A DNA stretch of 64,000 bases from JAWVFM01 sp963739355 (GTDB lineage Bacteria > Actinomycetota > Thermoleophilia > Solirubrobacterales > 70-9), in NCBI GenBank assembly GCA_963739355.1, contig CAVUAD010000006.1, positions 434,001 through 498,000 on the forward strand, given 5' to 3'. The notes under the pieces are model-generated. The model searched no databases. It was not told where the DNA came from and was given only the letters and a program-made list of their open reading frames with translations. Shown in pieces: positions 17,249 to 25,585 of this stretch. Numbering within the stretch: position 1 is the first letter of the stretch; every line of letters starts with the position of its first letter. The position numbers and the translations under genes were made by a program.

Positions 17249-18280
17249 CTAGAGGAGATCCACCGCCGGCTGCGCCGCGCCGAGGCGCGCCTCGCGCCAC
17301 GTGAGGAGCCGCCGTGCGTCCTCGTCGTAGACCTTCAGCCGGGTTGCCCGCAGGCCGTCCCAGAGGCTGAGGATCGGGACGGTCTTGAAGATCTCGTTCT
17401 CGTCGTGCGCCGCCTGCAGCTTGTAGTTCGGCACGTGGGCGCTCAGGTGGTGCACGTGGTGCAGGCCGATGTTTCCGGTGAAGTACTGGAGCACCTTCGG
17501 AAGGCGCAGGTAGGAGCTGCCGCGCAGCGCCGCGTCCGCGTAGCTCCAGTCACCGCTCGACTCCCAGTACACGTCCTCGAACTGGTGCTGCACGTAGAAG
17601 AGCCAGACCCCCGCCGAGCCGGCGAGCAGGGCCGACGGTCCCTCCACCAGCCAGAACTTTCCGAACCCGAGCCAGAACCCGAGCGCCGTGAGCGTGATCG
17701 CGAGCGCGACGTTCGTGAGGTAGACGCTGTGGCGAAGCCGCGGGCGGGCGTCTCGTTCGATGAGCCGCGGCTTGATGATCATCGCGAAGACGGGACCGAT
17801 CGTGAACATGATCAGCGGATTGCGGAAGAGCCGGTAGCCGACGCGCTGGTGAATCGGCATCGCGCGGTACTCGGCAATGGTGAGGGTGGGCACGTCGCCC
17901 TCGCCGCGGCGGTCCAGGTCGCCTGCCGTGGCGTGGTGGACGGCGTGCTCGTGCTGCCACGCGCGGAAGGGGGCGAAGACGAGAAGGCCCGTGAAGCGCC
18001 CGAACCATGTGTTCCAGCGCCGCGACGGCAGGAACGAGCCGTGGGTGCAGTCGTGGAAGACGATGAACGTCCGGACGAGGAACCCGGCGGCCGGGATCGA
18101 GATCGCCAGAACCAGCAGATAGGAGACGGCGAGCAGCTGGTACATCACCACCCAGAGGAGGAGAAACGGGACGACCGAGGTCGCGAGGTCGACCAGCGCT
18201 GCGCGCAGCTCCGGGCGCGTATAGCGCGGGGCCGCTTCTCGCCACTCTGCGGTGGCGGCCGCGTCGGCGGCAGTGGACAT
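17249..18280 (-). CDS. Membrane fatty-acid desaturase
   Basis: 343 residues. Three histidine boxes: HDCTHGS, HEHAVHH and HHVHHL, which coordinate the di-iron centre of acyl-lipid or acyl-CoA desaturases. Helices surround the boxes (FLLLWVVMYQLLAVSYLLVL, and two after the second box). ATG 18280 is preferred over ATG 18283 because AAGGAG then sits at a normal distance. It introduces a double bond into membrane fatty acids with O2 and an electron donor. Divergent from a flavin monooxygenase. Confidence 0.9.
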   Translation of the reverse strand: MSTAADAAATAEWREAAPRYTRPELRAALVDLATSVVPFLLLWVVMYQLLAVSYLLVLAISIPAAGFLVRTFIVFHDCTHGSFLPSRRWNTWFGRFTGLLVFAPFRAWQHEHAVHHATAGDLDRRGEGDVPTLTIAEYRAMPIHQRVGYRLFRNPLIMFTIGPVFAMIIKPRLIERDARPRLRHSVYLTNVALAITLTALGFWLGFGKFWLVEGPSALLAGSAGVWLFYVQHQFEDVYWESSGDWSYADAALRGSSYLRLPKVLQYFTGNIGLHHVHHLSAHVPNYKLQAAHDENEIFKTVPILSLWDGLRATRLKVYDEDARRLLTWREARLGAAQPAVDLL

Positions 18281-18315
18281 CATCTCTCCTTCGGCGTGTC
18301 GATCTGAAGTGGCCT

Positions 18316-18329
18316 GAGTGGCACCACTC
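18316..18329. promoter_or_regulatory. Inverted repeat in the desaturase/monooxygenase divergent region
   Basis: GAGTGG-CA-CCACTC, six-base arms with a two-base centre, lies 36 bases upstream of the desaturase start and about 100 bases upstream of the monooxygenase start. Size and position suit a dimeric repressor operator. No regulator gene is adjacent, so this is only a candidate. Confidence 0.35.
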
Positions 18330-18428
18330 CTGACTCGGCGCCTCGCGCGACCGTAGCAGCCACGGCCCCCTACGTGCCTAAATTGCTGCTCAGTCCCGCG
18401 TTGGCCAGTCAACTAGTGTCTTTTCGTG

Positions 18429-19913
18429 ATGAGCGAGGCCAACGGAAGCGGTCGCGGGCTCTCGGTGGGCATCGTCGGCGCCGGGTTCGGCGGCGTCGGC
18501 ATCGGCGTCCGGCTCGCGAAGGCGGGAATCGCCGACTTCACGATCTTCGAGCGCGGCGAGACGGTTGGCGGGGTCTGGCGCGCCAACACGTACCCGGGCG
18601 CCGCCTGCGACGTGCCATCCCACCTCTACTCGTTCTCGTTCGCGAAGGGCAGCGAGTGGTCGCGCCGCTACGCGCCGCAGCCCGACATCCTGCGCTACCT
18701 GGAGGGCGTGAGCGAGCGCTTCGGCCTGGGCCCGCACCTGCGGTTCGGCACCGAGGTGACCAGGGCGCGGTTCGACCAGGAGGCCGGGCAATGGACCCTC
18801 GAGACTGACAGCGGCGAGACGCACTCCTTCGACGTCCTCATCACCGCATGCGGCCAGCTGACCCGCCCCGCGATGCCCACCGTAGAGGGGCTCGACGAGT
18901 TCGCCGGCCCGTCCTTCCACTCCGCGGAGTGGGACCACGATGTCGAGCTCGAGGGCAGGAACGTCGCGGTGATCGGGACCGGCGCCAGCGCCATCCAGTT
19001 CATTCCCGCGATTGCCCCGCGCGTCGGGAACCTCACGATCTACCAGCGCTCGGCGCCGTGGATCATGCCCAAGTCCGATCGCGCCTACCCGGAGTGGGAG
19101 CAGCGGCTCTTCAAGGCCTTTCCCCCACGGGTGGCGCTCTCGCGAGTCGGGTTCTTCGCGTTTCTGGAGGGCGCGACGTACGGGTTCACCGGCACGGACT
19201 GGGTGATTCGCCCGTTCCAGTTCGCCGCCGACCACGAGCGCAACAAGGTGCTGCAGGACCCCGAGCTGCGAGCCAAGGCCACTCCCGACTACAAGATCGG
19301 CTGCAAGCGCGTGCTCTTCACGAGCGACTGGTACCCCACCCTCAACCGCTCCAACGTCGAGCTTCTGAACGGGCAGGTCGACCGGATCACGAAGGACGGC
19401 GTCATCGGCCCGGACGGGGTCGAGCGGCCCGCGGACGTGGTCATCTTCGGCACCGGCTTCCAGAGCCACCGGTTCGTCGCGCCGATGGAGATCCACGGCC
19501 TCGGCGACCGCGAGCTGAACGCCGTGTGGGGTGACCGCGCCGAGGCCTACCTGGGGACGACCGTCACCGGCTTCCCGAACATGTTCGTCCTCTACGGGCC
19601 CAACACCAACCACGGCTCGGGCTCGGTTCCCTACACGCTCGAGTGCCAGTTCAACTACATCCTCGATGGCATCCGTCACCTGCAGACCCCCGGGTTCCGC
19701 TGGCTCGACGTTCGACCCGAGACGCAGCTCGCCTGGCGCGAGGAGATGGAGGAACGGTCGAAGCGGACGGTCTGGACGTCGGGCGGGTGCCACAACTGGT
19801 ACGTCAACGAGAAGGGGCAGAACACCAACAACTGGCCCGGAGCGTGGCTGGAATACCGGCGCCGGACCCGGCGACTCAACCCCGGCGACTACCGGGTCGC
19901 GGTCGCCTCGTGA
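18429..19913 (+). CDS. Flavin-containing (Baeyer-Villiger type) monooxygenase
   Basis: 494 residues from ATG 18429 (GTG 18426 also possible). FAD motif GAGFGGVGIG, NADPH motif GTGASAIQF, and between them the BVMO fingerprint FAGPSFHSAEWD, which matches FxGxxxHxxxW(P/D). It should insert oxygen into a ketone or oxidise a soft nucleophile with NADPH and O2. The stop overlaps the GTG of the following enoyl-CoA hydratase (GTGA), which suggests a joint catabolic step. Confidence 0.88.
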   Translation: MSEANGSGRGLSVGIVGAGFGGVGIGVRLAKAGIADFTIFERGETVGGVWRANTYPGAACDVPSHLYSFSFAKGSEWSRRYAPQPDILRYLEGVSERFGLGPHLRFGTEVTRARFDQEAGQWTLETDSGETHSFDVLITACGQLTRPAMPTVEGLDEFAGPSFHSAEWDHDVELEGRNVAVIGTGASAIQFIPAIAPRVGNLTIYQRSAPWIMPKSDRAYPEWEQRLFKAFPPRVALSRVGFFAFLEGATYGFTGTDWVIRPFQFAADHERNKVLQDPELRAKATPDYKIGCKRVLFTSDWYPTLNRSNVELLNGQVDRITKDGVIGPDGVERPADVVIFGTGFQSHRFVAPMEIHGLGDRELNAVWGDRAEAYLGTTVTGFPNMFVLYGPNTNHGSGSVPYTLECQFNYILDGIRHLQTPGFRWLDVRPETQLAWREEMEERSKRTVWTSGGCHNWYVNEKGQNTNNWPGAWLEYRRRTRRLNPGDYRVAVAS

Positions 19914-20713
19914 CCGAGGTCCTCGTCAGCGAGCGGCCGAGCGAGAAGGTCGCGCTGCTGCGCCTGAACCGGCCCGATGACCTGAACACGATGACCGCCG
20001 AGCTCTGCGGGGCCCTGCACGCCGAGCTCGACCGCCTGGCCGCGGACCGCGGCTGCCGGGCGATCGTCATCACGGGCAACGGTCGCGGGTTCTGCGCCGG
20101 GCTCGATCTGCGCGGCTACGGCTCGGCGCCGGGCAACGACGGCACCGACGACGCGCGCGACCGGCTGGGCAACCAGGAGCACATGTCGCGGCTGATCCTG
20201 AAGCTTCGCGAGACCCCGCAACCGATCATCGCCGCCGTCAACGGGCCCGCCGCCGGCTTCGGCCTGGCGCTGACGCTCGGCTGCGACATCCGCTACGCGG
20301 CCGAGACCGCGGTCTTCCGCGCCGCGTTCATCAACATCGGCGTCTCCAACTGCGACATGGTCACCAGCTGGCTGCTGCCGCGGCTGATCGGCGCGTCGCG
20401 ATCGCACGAGCTGATGCTGACCGGCCGGCGGCTCGACGCCGCGGAGGCCGAGCGCATCGGCCTGGTCGCTGCCGTGCTCGCCGACGACGCGCTGCTCGAT
20501 CACGCGCTCGCGGCCGCCGGGCAGATCGCGGCGTGGGCGCCGTGGGGCGTGCGGCTCACGAAGCAGGGAATGTGGACCGCGCTGGAGATCCCCTCGGCGC
20601 GCGCCGCCGCCGAGTACGAGGATCGCCAGCAGATCATGGCCACGCACGGCGTCGCCCTGCCGGAGGCGATCTCGGCGTTCCTGGAGAAGCGCCCCGCCGA
20701 GTTCCCGGACTAA
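19910..20713 (+). CDS. Enoyl-CoA hydratase/isomerase (crotonase family)
   Basis: 267 residues from GTG 19910. Crotonase motifs GFCAGLDLRGYG, AAVNGPAAGFGLALTLGCDI and INIGVSNCDMVTSWLLPRLI. The SxxDMxxSWLLPRL pattern is familiar from actinobacterial crotonases next to flavin monooxygenases. Cytosolic beta-oxidation-type enzyme with unknown acyl substrate. Coupled to the preceding monooxygenase by a four-base overlap. Confidence 0.88.
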   Translation: MTEVLVSERPSEKVALLRLNRPDDLNTMTAELCGALHAELDRLAADRGCRAIVITGNGRGFCAGLDLRGYGSAPGNDGTDDARDRLGNQEHMSRLILKLRETPQPIIAAVNGPAAGFGLALTLGCDIRYAAETAVFRAAFINIGVSNCDMVTSWLLPRLIGASRSHELMLTGRRLDAAEAERIGLVAAVLADDALLDHALAAAGQIAAWAPWGVRLTKQGMWTALEIPSARAAAEYEDRQQIMATHGVALPEAISAFLEKRPAEFPD

Positions 20714-20752
20714 ACCGGCGCCAGGAAGCCAACCGGCTGTCACGCTCCCGCG

Positions 20753-22332
20753 ATGCTTCGCGGCCTCCGGCGAGCCGTCTCACTCGCGGTCATCGCGGTG
20801 CTTGGCGTGCCCGTGTGCGCCCAGGCCGCCAAGCCCGACCCCGCCCAGCTGATCCTCGACGGGTTCCACGGCGTGCTCGTGGCGCAGACCGAGCCGCGCG
20901 TCTGCCCGGAGCTCTCCGGCGGGACGGCCGGCCTGCCGGAGATGACAACCCCGGGCCGCGATACGCCCGATCACGGCAACGGGCTGGCTCCGGGGGACTC
21001 CGCCGGCGCGCCCACCTCGCTGCCGAGGGCGATCTACCTGCGCTCGACGACGGCGACCTACAACCGGCGCTACTGGTTCGTCCTGCGCGGCGGTCACGTC
21101 TACTACAAGTCGAACGCCGAGGTCACGGGCATCCACCAGCCATGGGCGCCGCTGCCGACGCCCGGGTGCTTCGACGGCACGGTCACCGGCATCTCCGTCG
21201 ACGACGACGAGTTGGTCGCAATCGGCGCCGGCCGCCAGGTCTTCACCATGGACGGCGCCCTCGGCGATCCGTCGTTCTTCGACTGGACGGTTCGCTGGGG
21301 GCCCGCGTTCTGGACCGGCGCCGGGCGGCGTCTGCCGCACGGCAGGACCTGGTCGTGGTCCGTTTCCTCCCCGCTCGAGGACGGGACGTTCACCGACCCG
21401 GCCGGCAACGAGCACCCCGTCGGCGATGCCAAGGTCTCCCACATCTGGCTCCTCAGCCACCACGGCCGGCGGCTGACGTACATGGACCCGTGGCTGCCGG
21501 CCGACGAGAGCTACGAGATGTGCGGGCCGAGGCGCGGTCGCTTCCGCGCCGTCGCCATGTCCGCCAGCGGCTCGACCGAGTTCGTCATCAACCGCTACGG
21601 CGACATGTTCACGCGCCTCTACGACTTCGACATCTCCGGGCCCGACTCGTTCTTCGTCGACTACTCCTACGCGAACCAGCGCGGCAAGCCCGACCCGGCC
21701 GTGCAGCTGCCGCCCGAGCCCTGGAAGCGCCAGCCGAAGATCCCGGGCCGGATCACCAGCGCGATCTCGATCGAGAAGGAGGGCACCGGCAGCATCCACC
21801 GGGTTCTGCGGGTCGAGGGGGTACGCCACGGGCACACCGGCTACTGGCAGCGCGACAGCGCGGCATCCCGCTCCGTCGCGTGGAGGTTCGTGTCAACGAA
21901 CGCGAAGCTTGCCGGACGTCCGCTCGCAAACCCCCGGGCCGACACGTCCGGTCGCGGCCTCGGACGCAGCGAAGACCGCCGGTACGTGCGTGCGCGCCGG
22001 CGACCACGCGCCATGATTCCCGACTTCAACGTCTATTGCTCGCCGGCCCGGATGCGGTTCCACCTCGGCCACGGCAAGCGGATCGCCCTCGTCCTGCACT
22101 CCACCGACGAGATCCGCCAGACCCCTCGCGCCCGCGGCCTCGACTCCCACCCGCGCGAGATGCAGGGCGAGATCCAGGCGCCGCGCGGGGTCCTGCAAAG
22201 CGGGAACCCGCGCATCCGCCGCTTCGTCGCGAAGCACCTCACCGGACGGTTCACCGAAGCGACGATCGAGGCGACGAAGCAGACGCTCAGCTCCCCGACC
22301 AGGGCTGGACCTTCACCCACCGACCGCGCTAG
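20753..22332 (+). pseudogene. Secreted protein of unknown function with a 3' frameshift
   Basis: Starts at ATG 20753 with a signal peptide (SLAVIAVLGVPVCAQAAK). The mature part of about 500 residues is rich in aromatic residues (WAPLPTPGCFDG, FFDWTVRWGPAFW, DSFFVDYSYANQRG). Near 22289 a base seems missing. In the current frame the stop is lost and translation would run antisense through the next gene to 25117. Adding one base at 22288-22291 restores LPDQGWTFTHRPR and a TAG at 22330-22332, a natural end of about 526 residues. Whether the indel is biological or technical is open. Confidence 0.65.
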
Positions 22333-22360
22333 CGCCGCCGGGCCCCCCACACAGGGACGA

Positions 22361-22401
22361 CGTCCCGGAACACCCCCTATAACCCGAACTCCGGGACGAC
22401 G
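22361..22401. repeat. Inverted-repeat family 2, copy A
   Basis: Begins CGTCCCGGAACACCC and ends TCCGGGACG, with eight-base perfect arms (CGTCCCGG / CCGGGACG). The same two ends with similar spacing recur at 41841-41877. The 169-base gap between the convergent genes at 22332 and 22502 holds nothing else I recognise. Confidence 0.7.
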
Positions 22402-22501
22402 CCTCGTGAAGGAGTGGCGGGCGCCCCGCCCCACCCCGCAACCCCCCGCGCGCTTCCGCGCACACGAACGCCGGGCTCGACGCGAACGCGTCGTCGCCGC
22501 C

Positions 22502-25078
22502 CTACAGCCCGCAGACGAAGGCGAACTGGGCGCCGTGCTGCTGCTCGGCGAGCGGCACCGCGTCCTCGGGCGCAACCTTGCTCGATGTGGCGGTGATCGT
22601 GTGCGAGGGGCGGGCCTTGACGCCGTGGCGCGGAACGAGCTTGACGTAGGAGCGGAGCTTTGCCGGGTTGGCGAGGAGGCTCCGGCTCGCGACGCCCGTC
22701 ATGCGCACGACGCCGCCGCGGACGACGTAGACGGCATTGCCCTCGCTGACCACGTACCCCTGGCCGCCCGTCGAGCGCGCGGCATTCGAGGGGCGCTTGA
22801 TCCTGCTGCCAACGCCCACTCCATGCGCGGCGTCGCCGGCTGCCGTCGAGGCGACGAGCGCGACCCGCCCCCGGGGAGTCAGTACGGCGGTGTTCGACCT
22901 CCCCGCGTTGCGCTTGCCGCGCACGCAGTAGCTCCACGCCCGGGTGCGGCGGAGGGGCTGGCCGGCCCTCTTCAGCGTCTGCCGGTACCCGGCGCCGAGG
23001 CGCAGGCGGCCGAGCCCGCGCGCCGTGAACCCGCGCTTGCCGCTCACGCAGCCGCGGTCCTTGATCCCCGTCGCCCGCTCCCACATCTCCAGGTAGGCCT
23101 CCGGCCCCCGCAGCATGTCGCGCGCGATCTTCGGCCCGCCCGCCTTGCGGACCTCCTCGAGCCAGTCGGGGTACTGGCCGTAGGTAGCGACGCCATCCTT
23201 CGCGTAGTCGAAGGTGCGCTTGCCGGTGCGGTCGGGCCTGATCGTCATCCGCCCGTCGAGCGACTTGAACGGGTACTTGACGCTGTCCGGCGAGCTCTCG
23301 GCGACCGGGTCCCCCTGGTGGGCCAGGCCACCGAGGTCGGCGCCGTAGCCCCAGCCGAAGTAGTACGGCGTCTGCTTCGGCCTGTAGGTCTTCCACGCCT
23401 GCACGAAGCCCTGGGCCGAGCCCGCGCCGGGGAACGCCATGCCGCCCAGGTTCCAGATCCGCGGCCAGTTGCGCGGATCCATCCAGCCGTGCGGCGAGAT
23501 CACCCCGGAGTAGTGGTGCTTCTCCAGGAGGTCGAGCGTCTGCGCCACGGCCTTCTGGCTCATGTGGTCGGGGTTGACGATCATCCCCCTCTTCATCATC
23601 AGCCGTTCCGTGTAGGCGCCGAGCTTCGAGAGCCCGACCGTGTTGCAGTGCGGCGCCGGCGGGTAGGACGGGAAGGTCCCGGGCGGCACGCCCATCGCGG
23701 TGAGCAGAGCGGCGATGGCGCCGCTGGCGGGCGGGGCCTCCGTCTCGATCTCATTGTCGTGCTTGTTGCCGGCGCACGTCTGCGCGCTCCAGAACGACCC
23801 GTAGCTGAGCTTGTTGCCGGCGTTGATGAGGTTGCCGATCTGCCCGCTGTCGAACCGCACGCCGGCCAGCGGACTGTCGAACTTGTTGAGGAGGAGCGAG
23901 GAGCGCACGCCCCGCTTGTGGAGGTCGTCGAGGCCCGACTTGATCGTCTGCTCGTCGCAGCTTCCCGGGGTGGCGCCGCTGCAGTCGAAGAGCTCGGAGA
24001 CCTCCACCTCGAGGACCACGGCCATCTTGCCCTTGTTGATGACCTTCCGAGCCTGGAACGGGTTGCGGACGATCTGAAACCAGCCCTTGCCCGGGCCGCC
24101 CGCCTGCGCGTCGACGTAGTTCTGCATCTGCTTGATGTCGCGGATGCCCTTGCGGACGGTCGCCATCTCGTCGCAGGAGTTGCGCCGGTTGGTCATCAGC
24201 TGGCAGAGGATGCGGTTCTCGTTCACCGGCATGACGATCAGCCGCAGCCCGGACTTCCAGGCGCGCTGCACCCACCGGTAGTACGTGCCCTCGTAGGTCA
24301 GGTTGCTGGGCGCCCACGCGCTGAACGTCGGCCAGCCCTTCGTGTCGTGCGGGGACTCGGGCGAGCCGTAGTTGAGAAAGTTCTGCACGGGCGCCCCGGC
24401 GCCCTCGGGGCCCTCGATCGACGCGCAGTCGGGGAGCGCAACCGTGATCCCGTAGGGGCTCCACGGGCGCCCGCAGTGGAAGTTGCCGCCGAGGTACTCG
24501 TAGGTCATCCAGTGCATGTGGCCGTCCATCACGCCCCTGACCTGGCCGTAGCTCGTCTTGCCCTGCGCCGGCTTGCCGCTGACGTCGAGGCGGGCCTCCG
24601 GGAACTTCCTGCAGCCGGTGGCGGGGACGAAGCTGAAGCGCGAGGCGACGCCCGCAGCGGCCCGCGCCACCAGCGTCAGGTGGCCCCTGGCGGCCGCAAG
24701 AACCTTGCCGGGCTGCGAGTGCGGCGAGAGCTGGAAGGAGCCGGCCCCGGCGGGCGTGACCTTCCAGCCGGCATCGGGGCCGGGCGTGGCGATGCGTCCG
24801 ACATCGCTGTCCGAGGTGGCCGCCAGGAAGTCGCGGGCGGCGCCATAGAGCATGTAGCTGCCGAGCCGCGTCGCCTTCATGCGCTGCCGGGCGGCAATCG
24901 CGAGCGGCTGGCTGGACCCGGCCGGTCGCAGCGAGTAGCAGCCGTTGGCAAGCGAGTAGCGGTTGACCGCGGCGGCCCCCGGCGCCACCGCAAGCCACAC
25001 CCCGATGCAGGCAAGGACCGCGAGGGCGATCCCCATGCCCTCGCTTCGACGACCGGCAACCGCTCCATCCCCCTTCAT
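22502..25078 (-). CDS. Large secreted protein, probable metal-dependent hydrolase-like barrel
   Basis: 858 residues. Signal segment GIALAVLACIGVWLAVAPGA. An N-terminal beta-rich region of about 150 residues (actin-crosslinking or fascin-like in feel, e.g. LGSYMLYGAARDFLAA) precedes a domain starting MDGHMHWMTYEYLGG. The HxH pair and later VNPDHMSQKAV and GVISPHGWMD resemble the barrel of amidohydrolase or M19-type dipeptidases. The C-terminal about 170 residues are another beta-rich region. Exported; substrate unknown. It is single, with only a small exported gene upstream. The fold assignment is inference from motifs. Confidence 0.7.
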   Translation of the reverse strand: MKGDGAVAGRRSEGMGIALAVLACIGVWLAVAPGAAAVNRYSLANGCYSLRPAGSSQPLAIAARQRMKATRLGSYMLYGAARDFLAATSDSDVGRIATPGPDAGWKVTPAGAGSFQLSPHSQPGKVLAAARGHLTLVARAAAGVASRFSFVPATGCRKFPEARLDVSGKPAQGKTSYGQVRGVMDGHMHWMTYEYLGGNFHCGRPWSPYGITVALPDCASIEGPEGAGAPVQNFLNYGSPESPHDTKGWPTFSAWAPSNLTYEGTYYRWVQRAWKSGLRLIVMPVNENRILCQLMTNRRNSCDEMATVRKGIRDIKQMQNYVDAQAGGPGKGWFQIVRNPFQARKVINKGKMAVVLEVEVSELFDCSGATPGSCDEQTIKSGLDDLHKRGVRSSLLLNKFDSPLAGVRFDSGQIGNLINAGNKLSYGSFWSAQTCAGNKHDNEIETEAPPASGAIAALLTAMGVPPGTFPSYPPAPHCNTVGLSKLGAYTERLMMKRGMIVNPDHMSQKAVAQTLDLLEKHHYSGVISPHGWMDPRNWPRIWNLGGMAFPGAGSAQGFVQAWKTYRPKQTPYYFGWGYGADLGGLAHQGDPVAESSPDSVKYPFKSLDGRMTIRPDRTGKRTFDYAKDGVATYGQYPDWLEEVRKAGGPKIARDMLRGPEAYLEMWERATGIKDRGCVSGKRGFTARGLGRLRLGAGYRQTLKRAGQPLRRTRAWSYCVRGKRNAGRSNTAVLTPRGRVALVASTAAGDAAHGVGVGSRIKRPSNAARSTGGQGYVVSEGNAVYVVRGGVVRMTGVASRSLLANPAKLRSYVKLVPRHGVKARPSHTITATSSKVAPEDAVPLAEQQHGAQFAFVCGL

Positions 25079-25113
25079 CGCAGCGCGAACCTACCAGTGG
25101 CGAGGGCCGTCGG

Positions 25114-25551
25114 CTAGTTCGGATGCGACGTGAACTCGATGTCGTAGTCGCAGTAGTTCTTGCCCTTCACCTTGCCCTTGAAGGTGCTCCGGGACTTGAA
25201 GTCCCCGATGAGGAGGACGGTGGGCTTGGCGTCCGGCGGGTTCTGCTTGATGACGTAGTGCTTGTCGACGTGGCCGTGGTGGATCTTCGCCTTCGGCACT
25301 GCGACGGTGATCGCCTCGGCCCCCGTGTAGCAATAGGCGCCGACCTCGGGGATCACGAAGTTCGTCATCTTCTTCCCGTTCCCGGAGACGTCGAAGGTGA
25401 TCTTGCCGTTCTTCCCGGTGCCGACCGAGCCCTTGGTCGCCTTCCCGACCCACTTGCCGGAGTGCGGCGTCGCCGCGAGGGCAAGCGACGCTCCGGCCGC
25501 GACGACGAGCGCCGCGCCGACAACCGTCCTCCTGCTCGCTCTCCCGGTCAT
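25114..25551 (-). CDS. Small secreted beta-rich protein
   Basis: 145 residues. Signal peptide RTVVGAALVVAAGASLALA, then a lysine- and glycine-rich domain with GKWVGKATKGSVGTGKNGKI, a central cysteine (AYCYTG) and a second (NYCDYDIEF), plausibly a disulfide. Alternating hydrophobic residues suggest a small beta barrel. No family name known to me. It lies 35 bases upstream of the large secreted protein gene and may be cotranscribed with it. Confidence 0.7.
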   Translation of the reverse strand: MTGRASRRTVVGAALVVAAGASLALAATPHSGKWVGKATKGSVGTGKNGKITFDVSGNGKKMTNFVIPEVGAYCYTGAEAITVAVPKAKIHHGHVDKHYVIKQNPPDAKPTVLLIGDFKSRSTFKGKVKGKNYCDYDIEFTSHPN

Positions 25552-25585
25552 CGATCCATCGACGAGCGCCAGTCTATTCCTCGAG

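Noticed and set aside
22333..25117. Continuation of the plus-strand frame as part of a 1454-residue protein
   Set aside because: It is antisense to a complete secreted protein gene, has Arg/Ala/Pro low-complexity composition, and the upstream gene has a natural end one frame over at 22332.
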